Below, piece by piece: positions 1-7,526 of a stretch of DNA of 42,113 nucleotides; the stretch's first letter is position 1, and the number at the start of each line of letters is the position of its first letter. Position numbers and translations under genes: made by a program. Location: contig CAYLYP010000022.1 in NCBI GenBank assembly GCA_964387795.1, positions 1 to 42,113 on the forward strand, given 5' to 3'. The DNA comes from CAYLYP01 sp964387795. GTDB lineage: Bacteria; Bacteroidota; Bacteroidia; Bacteroidales; UBA7960. The notes beneath the pieces are model-generated. The model was not told the DNA's origin. It worked only from the letters and a program-made list of their open reading frames with translations, and made no database searches.

Positions 1-1793
1 GGGTTATAGCTTGCATCTGACCAGTTTACACCCAAAGAAACCTGAGAGTTATCAGATAGTGTTGCTGTAATCGTTGTTGGTAATTCAAGCTCAGCAAAAG
101 TTGTACCAACAAGGGTTTCAATGCCAGGGAGTGATGCAATGCTAAGGATTGGCAATTCGATAAACTGCATTACAACAGGAATAGTGATTTCAGCGCCATT
201 AACTGTGAAAGCTTGGTCGTCAATAGTTTGATAACCGTCTAAAGAAGCAGTGAAGGTATAGCTTCCATCAATCATCTGGGTAGTTGCAGCACCTGATTCG
301 TCGGTCAGTAGGTTATCCTGTCCCGGGATAGTGATAGCAACACCTGATAATGGGTCTGTGCCATCAGTAACCTGGAAGTTAACATTGTACAGAGGGGTAG
401 GGATAAAGTCAGCCAGATTTCTTGCATGTAGCTGGATGTTGCTGTTATAGATACCAACAACCATGGTAACATCATTAGGCATTGATGGGATTGGCTGGCC
501 AAAATAGTCAAGTGCAGAAGCAGCATTAGGTGTCCTGAAAACACTGGTGCCGCTTACATCAAAAATATTGTAACTGGTGTTGGCAGCAAAGTTTGCTTTA
601 TCAGGGGTTCCAAAGCTTAATCCAATTACTTTAATTAGCTTTGCCTGGTCATCGGATGTAAGGCTTGCAAGTGTCCTTACTTCTGGAACAACTATATTAT
701 TTGTTGAGGTAGCTGCACCTGGGTCGGTTACAGGGACAAATTGAAGCAATCCGTTATAAAGGGTAAGTGTTCCCATTATTCCTGTTATCCCGTCATAAAG
801 GTTATAAGATGTCTGGATTTTTCCGCCCATATCATCAATTACGATAGCAGCAGTAGCATCCTGGATATATTTTGTATTTCTGTAAGCATGTTGGAAGGTT
901 AGGAAGGCTTCACCTGTAAGTTTGTACAAAGTGGTGCCTGTAGTTCCCTGGCGAAGGGCAGCAATATTGCTTACTTCATTAATCTCGGGGAAAGTATAGG
1001 TGGCAGTTGTAACAGAACTATTTATCATTTCGGCTTTAACTGCAATTGCCTTTAAAGTGGTGCTTGCAGAAATTGAAACAGGAGTAGAATAAACTGCGCT
1101 GCTTTCGTCAGGCTCGGTACCATCGGTTGTATAATAGATAATTGCTTCTTCAGTAGCGCAGCTCATGCTTACCGATACCGGAGCATAATAAGTACCACCA
1201 TTGGGGCTGAATACAGGCTGGCTCACTATTGCGCCTCCTCCTGAATAATCTGTTAAGGTAATGTCATCAATATTTGTTCTTCTGTTGCTTGACCCAGTAT
1301 TAAATGGAGTTGATCTAATCCTAATTCTAATACTTCCTTCAATATTGACTGTTTTGTTAAAGCTTAGGATTTCAGTTGTTGCAAGTATGCTATCAATCAA
1401 AATCCAATTACTTCCTTGATCTGAACTATATTCAACATAATAAGGCATCTGGGTATCGGTGCTGTTATATGTTTTATATAAAAAAGATAATTCACCTAGA
1501 CCATTAGTTTTGTCTTCAAGCATTTCCATACTTGATGTTGAATAACCTCTTAACCTTGCAGATCTAATTCCGTTAATAGTATCGATTGGGTCAGTCCCAA
1601 TCAAGGTATTATTTAACGCCCAGTTGATACCACTGAGAGTTACATTCCCATTCGCATAGGAACTCTTTATTTCTCCATCTCCTTCAAAATCCACTACATA
1701 TTGGGCAGTGGCGTTGAAAGAGGAGAAACTTAAGAGGATGCCTGTTGTAAGGATAAACAGGCCTTTCAAAAATTTAAAAGTAGTCTTTCTCAT
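1..1793 (-). CDS. Secreted multidomain protein, N-terminal part (runs off the left edge)
   Basis: Open on the minus strand from an ATG at 1793 to the window edge, about 597 codons with no stop. The N-terminus (MRKTTFKFLKGLFIL...ATAQ) is a Sec signal peptide ending near residue 31. Next comes a jelly-roll-like region (about 32-175) with a VDFEGDGE start. Residues around 190-255 look like a chitobiase/beta-hexosaminidase C-terminal-type domain (FSPNGGTYYAPVSVSM, IYYTTDGTEPD). An OB-like DUF5689-type segment follows, then a carboxypeptidase-regulatory-like domain (PLSGVAITIPG, DGSYTFTASLDGYQT). The last visible part resembles a bacterial Ig-like group 4 domain (VNWSDASYN). This is a typical architecture of type IX-secreted Bacteroidota surface proteins, but the C-terminus that would carry a sorting domain lies outside the window. 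Substrate or enzymatic activity cannot be inferred. Confidence 0.8.
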   Translation of the reverse strand, partial: MRKTTFKFLKGLFILTTGILLSFSSFNATAQYVVDFEGDGEIKSSYANGNVTLSGINWALNNTLIGTDPIDTINGIRSARLRGYSTSSMEMLEDKTNGLGELSFLYKTYNSTDTQMPYYVEYSSDQGSNWILIDSILATTEILSFNKTVNIEGSIRIRIRSTPFNTGSSNRRTNIDDITLTDYSGGGAIVSQPVFSPNGGTYYAPVSVSMSCATEEAIIYYTTDGTEPDESSAVYSTPVSISASTTLKAIAVKAEMINSSVTTATYTFPEINEVSNIAALRQGTTGTTLYKLTGEAFLTFQHAYRNTKYIQDATAAIVIDDMGGKIQTSYNLYDGITGIMGTLTLYNGLLQFVPVTDPGAATSTNNIVVPEVRTLASLTSDDQAKLIKVIGLSFGTPDKANFAANTSYNIFDVSGTSVFRTPNAASALDYFGQPIPSMPNDVTMVVGIYNSNIQLHARNLADFIPTPLYNVNFQVTDGTDPLSGVAITIPGQDNLLTDESGAATTQMIDGSYTFTASLDGYQTIDDQAFTVNGAEITIPVVMQFIELPILSIASLPGIETLVGTTFAELELPTTITATLSDNSQVSLGVNWSDASYN

Positions 1794-2140
1794 CGTTTTT
1801 ATTTTGGTTTAAAGAATTTCTTTATTGTTTTCGGGAACCAATATGCTTTAATAAGCTTTTCTATTCCTGCGATTTAAAAGTGGTTAATAATATCTTAGCT
1901 GTTAGCTTATTAACTTATTCTTTTTTTAAATCATATTATTTGTATTACAAAGGTAAAAAAGCTTTAAGGTTTAAACTTCTTGTGCTTGTTATTAAAATGT
2001 TAATTTATTGCGTTTCCGTAGGCGTTTCATTACAATGAATTGATTATTAATCTCTTGAAATCTGTTAAATATTATTAATTCACTTAGGCAGTTATATAGG
2101 ACAAATCAAAGATGTATGCAGATGTGTATGATTTTGTAAT
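1794..2140. other. Intergenic region, upstream of the secreted protein
   Basis: About 350 bp with no supportable gene, lying between the start of the left-edge secreted protein and the trxB terminator. It is AT-rich with several poly-T stretches. The only element I can support is a -7-like site at 1948-1955, which would leave an untranslated leader of roughly 145 nt. No convincing leader hairpin was seen. Confidence 0.6.
1948..1955 (-). promoter_or_regulatory. Candidate -7 element (TACCTTTG)
   Basis: Read on the minus strand, this is an exact match to the Bacteroidota TAnnTTTG -7 consensus. It faces the secreted protein starting at 1793. No clear TTG at -33 is present, so the promoter call is tentative. 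Confidence 0.4.
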
Positions 2141-2176
2141 AAAAAAACCTCCGGATTGTGTTATCCGGAGGTTTTT
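2141..2176 (-). terminator. Intrinsic terminator of trxB
   Basis: A perfect 9-bp stem (CCTCCGGAT at 2148-2156, ATCCGGAGG at 2163-2171) with a 6-nt loop is followed, reading the minus strand, by seven T. It lies 22 bp past the trxB stop codon. Confidence 0.9.
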
Positions 2177-2197
2177 AGATTTCAAACTAAAGATTTT

Positions 2198-3139
2198 TTA
2201 TTCTTCAAGCGAAGCAAGGTATCTTTCAACTTCAATGGCAGCCATACAGCCTGAACCGGCTGCAGTAATAGCCTGGCGGTAAAGATGATCCTGGATATCG
2301 CCGGCAGCAAAAACACCTTCTATATTGGTTTGGGTTGTGCCAGGCTTAGTAATGATATATCCATTTTCATCAAGATTGAGCTGTCCTTTAAACACATCAG
2401 AGTTGGGTTTATGTCCTATGGCAACAAAGAGGCCCTGGACATCCAGTTTTTTGATTTCTTTTGTATGAACGTTTTCAACCATTACACCATCAACAGTTTT
2501 ATCGCCAACGATATCTGTAATTACATGGTTCCACACAAATTCAATATTGGGTGTTTTGTGAAGGCGGTTTTGCATGGCTTTTGAAGCCCTGAGTTCATCA
2601 CGTCGATGGACCAGATAAACTTTTTTGCATAATTTGGCAAGGTAAGAAGCTTCTTCAGCAGCAGTATCGCCACCACCAACGATGGCAACATCCTGGCCAC
2701 GATAGAAAAAGCCATCGCATACTGCACAGGCTGATACCCCAAACCCATTAAAACGTTTTTCTGATTCAAGGCCTAACCAGCGGGCACTGGCCCCGGTAGC
2801 TATGATAACCGATTGGGCATGGACTTCTGTTTTTTCGTCCACAATGACCTTAAAGGGGCGCTGTGAGAAATCAACTGATGTTACAATACCCCAACGTACA
2901 TCTGTTCCAAAGCGTTCTGCCTGTTTTTTAAGGTCTTCCATCATTCCTGGACCACTGATGCCTTCAGGATATCCGGGAAAATTTTCTATTTCGGTAGTGA
3001 TGGTAAGTTGTCCGCCCGGTTGTAAACCCTGATATACTACAGGATGTAAATCAGCCCTTGCAGCATATATTGCAGCAGTGTATCCGGCTGGCCCTGAGCC
3101 AATGATAAGGCATTTGATGTTTTCGATGGAGTCGCTCAT
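2198..3139 (-). CDS. trxB: Thioredoxin reductase (NADPH)
   Basis: A 313-aa FAD/NADPH-dependent reductase that reduces thioredoxin in the cytoplasm, at the usual family length. The FAD-binding GSGPAGY motif is at residues 15-21. The redox-active CAVC pair (C138, C141) sits before the NADPH-binding IVGGGDTAAEEA segment near 153-164, with the typical HRRDELRA NADPH-specificity stretch after it. The C-terminal FAD motif (GVFAAGDIQDHLYRQ) is complete. The start is the ATG at 3139, about 45 nt downstream of a good promoter (3185-3215). It is a single-gene unit ending in its own terminator at 2141-2176. In an anaerobe this enzyme would supply the thioredoxin pool and peroxide defence. Confidence 0.97.
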   Translation of the reverse strand: MSDSIENIKCLIIGSGPAGYTAAIYAARADLHPVVYQGLQPGGQLTITTEIENFPGYPEGISGPGMMEDLKKQAERFGTDVRWGIVTSVDFSQRPFKVIVDEKTEVHAQSVIIATGASARWLGLESEKRFNGFGVSACAVCDGFFYRGQDVAIVGGGDTAAEEASYLAKLCKKVYLVHRRDELRASKAMQNRLHKTPNIEFVWNHVITDIVGDKTVDGVMVENVHTKEIKKLDVQGLFVAIGHKPNSDVFKGQLNLDENGYIITKPGTTQTNIEGVFAAGDIQDHLYRQAITAAGSGCMAAIEVERYLASLEE

Positions 3140-3184
3140 ATCGTATTTTCTTTTGTGTTTTGATTTTCAATTTGAATAAGCATG

Positions 3185-3215
3185 CAAGTATATAGGTTTT
3201 TGCATAAATACCCAA
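3185..3215 (-). promoter_or_regulatory. Promoter of trxB
   Basis: On the minus strand a TTG (3213-3215) is followed after 20 bp by TATACTTG (3185-3192), one mismatch from TAnnTTTG. The spacing fits the -33/-7 arrangement of Bacteroidota sigma-ABfr promoters. Confidence 0.55.
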
Positions 3216-3239
3216 TATAAAAAATCAAAAGAGTGCTTA

Positions 3240-4187
3240 TTAGAAGGAGAAACTTATTTTAAGGGCATTCAGCATAAAGCCATCATAAGATTTATGGTCA
3301 CCTTTGGCTCCGTCCAGGTAATCGAAAATTGTTTTCCTGTATCCAAATTCTGTTCCGATTTTGGCATTATTGTTAAAGCGATAGAAAAGGCCTATTCCAA
3401 TGGGTATAGAAGGTTGGATCTGAGAATAATCATCTTCGCGATTATCTTTAAAACCATTGTTATCATAGAGCGTTACATCATTGAAAAAAGCGGTAAGGCC
3501 TGTAAAGGCATAAATCCTTAAAGGAAACGACTGTCTATAGGGGATATGGAGTTCAGTTTTGAGGGAGAATTCAAAGATATCATTTTCGAAACGATACGAA
3601 CCAAAGTCTGTAGTTTCGATGTTCATATTGTTAGAGCCTTCAAACTGGGCATAATCGAAACCCATTTGAAGCGCAAAGACATTTGTAAATTTATAACGGG
3701 TAAAGAACCCAAAATTTAACTTCAGGTCGTTAAACGCAGCATTCGCATGTTCCCCAAAAGAGTAGTCCTTATTCATGCTGACATCAGTTATCGCATAAGC
3801 TGAGCCGATGTTAAGGCCCATATCCCAGTTTTTTGCAGTAAAAAAGTTTTGGCGCATTGTTGAGTTCAAAGGTTCTTTTCTGGTATTTTGAACAGCCGAC
3901 ATGTCACTTTGAGGTATCGTGCCTGAACCACCCATTACGCCTGCTTTTCTGGAATTACTGGATGCTTTGGCAGGCCTGTTTGAACCTTTTAGCCATGAGA
4001 AGCTGAAAAAACCTTTAGGTCTTATGGTTTTCCTTTTGTTTTTTGTGCTTTCTGACTGCTCTGATTTAACACCTTTTTCAGTTGCATGGCCTGGGGCGAC
4101 AACTGGTTTGGCTTTGTTTTCATGAACCTGGGCAGAGAGAGTAAGACTAGATATAACTAAGGACAAGGCAATAATGGTTTTTTTCAT
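3240..4187 (-). CDS. Outer-membrane beta-barrel protein, DUF6089-like (paralogue 1)
   Basis: A 315-aa protein with a Sec signal peptide (about residues 1-19, ending SAQ), then about 90 residues of low-complexity Lys/Arg/Ser-rich linker, then alternating amphipathic strands ending in the aromatic terminus SFSF. The barrel starts around NWDMGLNIGSAYAITDV and carries the signature YRKTIFDYLDG near the end, which resembles the (F/T)DYLD motif of DUF6089/PorG-like barrels. It shares the motif, linker type and length with the downstream paralogue at 4439-5284, so the pair probably arose by duplication. Function is unknown. The basic linker would sit on the periplasmic side and could contact peptidoglycan or another anionic partner, but that is inference. 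Confidence 0.8.
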   Translation of the reverse strand: MKKTIIALSLVISSLTLSAQVHENKAKPVVAPGHATEKGVKSEQSESTKNKRKTIRPKGFFSFSWLKGSNRPAKASSNSRKAGVMGGSGTIPQSDMSAVQNTRKEPLNSTMRQNFFTAKNWDMGLNIGSAYAITDVSMNKDYSFGEHANAAFNDLKLNFGFFTRYKFTNVFALQMGFDYAQFEGSNNMNIETTDFGSYRFENDIFEFSLKTELHIPYRQSFPLRIYAFTGLTAFFNDVTLYDNNGFKDNREDDYSQIQPSIPIGIGLFYRFNNNAKIGTEFGYRKTIFDYLDGAKGDHKSYDGFMLNALKISFSF

Positions 4188-4285
4188 GGTATATGTTTTT
4201 TTCAGCAGGTTTCAATATCAGAGAGGATTGACATAGCTTAGGACCAAGAGTGATAATAAAAAGAGCCTGACTTACCTCATGAATG

Positions 4286-4293
4286 CAAAAATA
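4286..4293 (-). promoter_or_regulatory. Candidate -7 element (TATTTTTG)
   Basis: Exact TAnnTTTG match on the minus strand, about 100 bp upstream of the barrel gene starting at 4187. The preceding bases (TTTTCG) make a 15-mer nearly identical to the direct repeats upstream of the AraC gene at 26733. No -33 TTG is evident. Confidence 0.4.
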
Positions 4294-4376
4294 CGAAAAT
4301 CACTTAAAAAAGAAATAAAAGTAGGCAAAAAAATAGCTTTTATATGTAAAATTTCTAAATATAACAATGAATGGCA

Positions 4377-4412
4377 ATAAAAAAGAGATTGATGGGCGAA
4401 ATCAATCTCTTT
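4377..4412 (-). terminator. Intrinsic terminator after the second barrel gene
   Basis: A 12-bp perfect stem (AAAGAGATTGAT at 4382-4393, ATCAATCTCTTT at 4401-4412) enters a T-run when read on the minus strand. It lies 27 bp past the stop of the 4439-5284 gene and separates the two barrel genes into distinct transcription units. Confidence 0.85.
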
Positions 4413-4438
4413 AAAATGTTTTTTAAATAAAAATCTTT

Positions 4439-5284
4439 TTAAAAATAACCTCCCCTTGAAGGTTTAATATAATAACTGATTCGGATGTTATTAAAGAAAT
4501 AAGCATCGTTTCCCCTGGAAGCAGGTCTTGTAAAACCATCCAGGTAGTCGAAAAAGGTCTTCCTGTAACTTATGTCATAGCCAATACGAATATTGCTTGG
4601 AAGGGTGTAACTTATCCCAAGACCCACGGGGATAGCAGGCTGAAAGTTTGAATAGGCCTCTGCGGTATTTGAAGCCCCTGCAGGAACAACAAGATTGGGT
4701 TTGTGATAAAACATCACAACACCTGTATATGCATAAAAGTCAAAAGGTGATCTTGTATATTTAGGGATATAAAATTCGGCAAGGACACCAAATTCCATAA
4801 TCTGATTGGAGAAGCTAAATCCCCGGTTATATCTTGACGAACCTTCGGGTGAGAGCTTATCATCACCACTTATGCGGCCATAATGGAAGGATGAATTAAG
4901 TGCAAAGTTATTGTTGAATTTGTATCTTGCAAAAGCCCCTGCATTAAGACTGGTGGTACGTAACTGGACATCAATGAATGCCGGTTTGGCATCCATCCCG
5001 GCCCCTCCAATGTCGGTAAGGGAATTAGAAGTCCCTGTTATTAAACCAAAATCCCATCCTTTTTGTGCAAAATATTGGCTACGCCTGCTCACAACAGGAC
5101 GTTTCCTTTTTGAATAAGGGCGCTGGGAGCGGGTTTGAGGCTGTTTATTCTTTTTTTTGAAGAATGGAAGAAAACTGTTGCTTTTGGGCTTGGTGGGTTT
5201 AGGCCTGTCCTGGCCACTCAGCTCTGTTGGGATTGTAAATAACACAACCAGAAATACCAATATGATGAGTTTTAATTTCCCCAT
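4439..5284 (-). CDS. Outer-membrane beta-barrel protein, DUF6089-like (paralogue 2)
   Basis: I start this at the ATG at 5284 (281 aa), because the reading frame upstream opens only with a TTG and the signal peptide MGKLKLIILVFLVVLF...LSGQ begins here. After the signal peptide comes a strongly basic linker (KPKSNSFLPFFKKKNKQ, then an Arg/Lys-rich stretch to VVSRRSQ). The barrel begins at GWDFGLITGTSNSLTDIGG. The motif YRKTFFDYLDG near the C-terminus matches paralogue 1 (YRKTIFDYLDG). The protein ends with aromatic and Gly residues (RGGYF). Family resemblance is to DUF6089-like barrels. No partner is encoded beside it other than its paralogue, and the function is unknown. Confidence 0.8.
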   Translation of the reverse strand: MGKLKLIILVFLVVLFTIPTELSGQDRPKPTKPKSNSFLPFFKKKNKQPQTRSQRPYSKRKRPVVSRRSQYFAQKGWDFGLITGTSNSLTDIGGAGMDAKPAFIDVQLRTTSLNAGAFARYKFNNNFALNSSFHYGRISGDDKLSPEGSSRYNRGFSFSNQIMEFGVLAEFYIPKYTRSPFDFYAYTGVVMFYHKPNLVVPAGASNTAEAYSNFQPAIPVGLGISYTLPSNIRIGYDISYRKTFFDYLDGFTRPASRGNDAYFFNNIRISYYIKPSRGGYF

Positions 5285-5692
5285 ATTCTTAAAGTTTTTT
5301 GACTTTTGCCTGTTTTGAAATTGATATTTAATATCCTTTTTCAAGCAAAGGAATAAACAATTTTAAAAATGTAAAAATACAAAAAAAAATGATATTCTAT
5401 AATGTATTTTACCTGTTTTATTCATGAAACATTGATTTTCATTTAATTAATTTATTGTAGAGGTGATATTTGTTATAAATCTCTTTTATTATCATGTTAA
5501 TTTGCTGAAATTGTGAAAATTATGTTAATAGTGTAGTTTTAGATTAAACCCTATTATAATAAAAAATGCAAAATTAGTTGCAAGTTGACAAGCTGAGAAG
5601 CATAATTATATGTTATTCATGAAGTGCTATTAATCAGGCTATTAGGGATTGTCACTGTTTAATAAAACCATATCTGGTTCATATCAGGGTAA

Positions 5693-5798
5693 GGGTTGAG
5701 CCGGGGTTGAGCCGGGGTTGAGCCGGGGTTGAGCCGGGTTTGAGCCGGGTTCAAACCGGTTTAAACCCGGTTTAAACCCGCTTTAACTCCGCTTTAAG
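5693..5798. repeat. 11-bp tandem array in two near-complementary phases
   Basis: Five copies of the G-rich unit GAGCCGGGGTT (cores starting at 5698, 5709, 5720, 5731 and 5742) are followed, in nearly the same 11-bp register, by about four copies of AAACCCGGTTT with drift (from 5753, 5763, 5774 and 5785). GGGTTTGAGCCGG in the first half faces CCGGTTTAAACCC in the second half with only G.T wobbles, so a transcript could fold into a long hairpin. The period is about one helical turn. Confidence 0.85.
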
Positions 5799-5868
5799 TA
5801 TAGAGATGGTATTATTCCACAGATTAACAAAAATGAATACATAAATTAACACAAATGATTTAATAATG

Positions 5869-5924
5869 AGCAAATTAGCGAATGAGCAAATGAGTAAATT
5901 AGCAAATTAGCAAATTAGCAAATT
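5869..5924. repeat. 8-bp tandem array, seven copies (AGCAAATT)
   Basis: Seven consecutive 8-bp units. Units 1, 5, 6 and 7 are AGCAAATT; units 2-4 are AGCGAATG, AGCAAATG and AGTAAATT. A degenerate inverse copy (ATTAGCTAAT...CATTTGCTAATT) occurs near 6047-6082. Confidence 0.9.
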
Positions 5925-6000
5925 GAAATACAAAATCCTTGGTGATACAACATTATAATCATCGTCCTAATTATTGAAACCGTAAATTTGTATTTCAATT
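5921..6000. repeat. 14-bp perfect inverted repeat with 52-bp spacer
   Basis: AATTGAAATACAAA at 5921-5934 is exactly complementary to TTTGTATTTCAATT at 5987-6000. The left arm overlaps the end of the 8-bp array and the right arm abuts the 7-bp array, which suggests a small composite palindromic element. Confidence 0.85.
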
Positions 6001-6028
6001 CGTAAATCGTACATCGTAAATCGCAAAT
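6001..6028. repeat. 7-bp tandem array, four copies (CGTAAAT)
   Basis: Four consecutive 7-bp units: CGTAAAT, CGTACAT, CGTAAAT, CGCAAAT. They start directly after the right arm of the 14-bp inverted repeat. Confidence 0.85.
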
Positions 6029-6207
6029 AGGTGCCTTTGTATTTTAAATTAGCTAATACTCACATTTTCACATTTGCTAATTCTTTATGTATTTTTTAAG
6101 TAATCATTATTTAGGTTAGATGAGAAATACCTAATGCTTTAAATGGTTCAAAATATGCAATCATTGATTAGGTACCGGGAGTGTTCAGGATAAATGTTTT
6201 TTTTTCT

Positions 6208-6215
6208 TATATTTG
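6208..6215 (+). promoter_or_regulatory. Candidate -7 element (TATATTTG)
   Basis: Exact TAnnTTTG match about 100 bp upstream of the ATG at 6316. A second exact match (TATTTTTG) lies at 6248-6255. Both lie downstream of the GTG at 6181 that opens the frame, which argues against that GTG being the start of the receiver/kinase gene. Confidence 0.4.
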
Positions 6216-6315
6216 TTATAAAATCAGGAAAAGAAAAAAGGAAACATTATTTTTGCTATATTGTAAGCTGAATAATCTAAGCGGAATTGCTATAAGATCA
6301 AAAAATGAACACGAA

Positions 6316-7446
6316 ATGAAGATTTCTCCATTAGCATCGCGACTTGTAGGTGAAAAATCAATAAAACCATATAAAATACTTATCGTTGATGATGATTTGA
6401 CGGTGGTAAAGATGGTTGAGAAGATTCTTTTCAATAAATATTATATTTTGTTAAATGCAAAAGATGGAACTGAGGCTTATGAAAAAGCCAAGGAATGGTT
6501 GCCGGATATTATACTGATGGATATTTTAATGCCAGGCATGGATGGATACAGGACTTGCGAAAAGCTAAGAGAGAACCATAAGACCCAGAATATCCCGGTG
6601 ATTTTTTTAACAAGCTACGATAAGCCTGATGAAGTTGTTAAGGGTTTTGAGGCCGGGGCTGTAGATTATGTAACCAAGCCTTTTTTTGCAGGAGAGTTGA
6701 GAGCCCGTGTAAAGACCCATTTGGAATTAAAGCGTTCAAGGGAAGAAATCAAGGACATGCATTTGTTAAAGACGAAGTTTTTTTCCATTGTGACAAACGA
6801 TATCAGGGACAGCCTGATAGGTGTAAAAGGGGTTGCAAACTTTCTGGTTCAGGATATTGAGAACAACAATGTTGATGAAATCATTAAGTTGGCCAAGATA
6901 TTGCAGGGTGACTCAGAGCAGTTGTATGAATTGCTTGAAGACCTTATTGAATGGGCAGTTATTGAATCGGAGCGTTTTGAAATGATTATGGTTCCCGTGA
7001 ATGTTCAAAATTCGATTAATGAAGCTGTAAATGCATTGAAGCGGCAGATTTTCCAGAAAGACATCAAGCTTGTTTATGATGTTGATGAAAACCTGTCTTT
7101 TTATTGTGATCCGGAAGTGATGAATTCTGTATTGTTTCGTTTGTTGATGAATGCAATAAAGTATTCAAATGTTGGGGGAAAGGTTTTTATCGAAACAAGG
7201 TCGAATGAGCGTTTTGCCACAATCTCGGTTAAGGATGAAGGTGTTGGGATGGATATGGATGTGGTTGAGAATGTGTTCAGGTTGGATACCCCTCATCCCA
7301 AAACAACAGGAACTGCAAACGAAGGTGGCAGCGGGCTTGGCCTGATAATATGCAAGTCATTGGTAGAGAAATGGGATGGTTCGATTTGGATTGAAAGCAA
7401 AAAATACAGGGGAGCCAAGGTGTCTTTTACAGTCCCAATGGAATAG
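6316..7446 (+). CDS. Receiver domain plus histidine-kinase-like module lacking the phospho-acceptor His
   Basis: I choose the ATG at 6316 (376 aa). The GTG at 6181 would add 45 residues without family resemblance, and two -7 elements lie downstream of it. Residues about 18-135 are a complete receiver: acidic pocket VDDD (25-28), phospho-acceptor D69 in LMDILMPGMDG, T99/S100, and K121 in VTKPF. A HisKA-like helical pair follows (about 150-235), but the H-box reads FFSIVTNDIRDSL, with Asn161 where FSIIAHDLR-type kinases have His. The C-terminal HATPase_c domain (about 255-376) keeps its N box (LLMNAIKYS), G1 (DEGVGM), F box (VFRLD) and G2 (GSGLGLIICK). The protein can plausibly bind ATP and be phosphorylated on D69, but classical autophosphorylation at the H-box should not occur. 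It is cytoplasmic with no membrane segment, and no cognate regulator is adjacent. Confidence 0.88.
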   Translation: MKISPLASRLVGEKSIKPYKILIVDDDLTVVKMVEKILFNKYYILLNAKDGTEAYEKAKEWLPDIILMDILMPGMDGYRTCEKLRENHKTQNIPVIFLTSYDKPDEVVKGFEAGAVDYVTKPFFAGELRARVKTHLELKRSREEIKDMHLLKTKFFSIVTNDIRDSLIGVKGVANFLVQDIENNNVDEIIKLAKILQGDSEQLYELLEDLIEWAVIESERFEMIMVPVNVQNSINEAVNALKRQIFQKDIKLVYDVDENLSFYCDPEVMNSVLFRLLMNAIKYSNVGGKVFIETRSNERFATISVKDEGVGMDMDVVENVFRLDTPHPKTTGTANEGGSGLGLIICKSLVEKWDGSIWIESKKYRGAKVSFTVPME

Positions 7447-7526
7447 TATGATGCAACTGCAAAGATTGGCCTCATATTTGTTGATTGGTTAAAAAAAATA
7501 GCAGAACAATAATAAATTCAAATGAT

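Larger units (their letters stand above)
5285..6315. other. Gene-free, repeat-rich intergenic island
   Basis: About 1 kb without a credible coding region between two divergent genes. It contains a two-phase 11-bp array (5693-5798), an 8-bp array (5869-5924), a 14-bp inverted repeat (5921-5934 with 5987-6000) and a 7-bp array (6001-6028), each listed separately. The rest is AT-rich. Confidence 0.75.

Noticed and set aside
5693..6028. CRISPR-like array
   Set aside because: The units are 7, 8 or 11 bp in direct tandem with no unique spacers, and no cas genes are present.
6181..6315. Upstream GTG start for the receiver/kinase protein
   Set aside because: The added 45 residues have no family match, and two -7 promoter elements fall inside this stretch.
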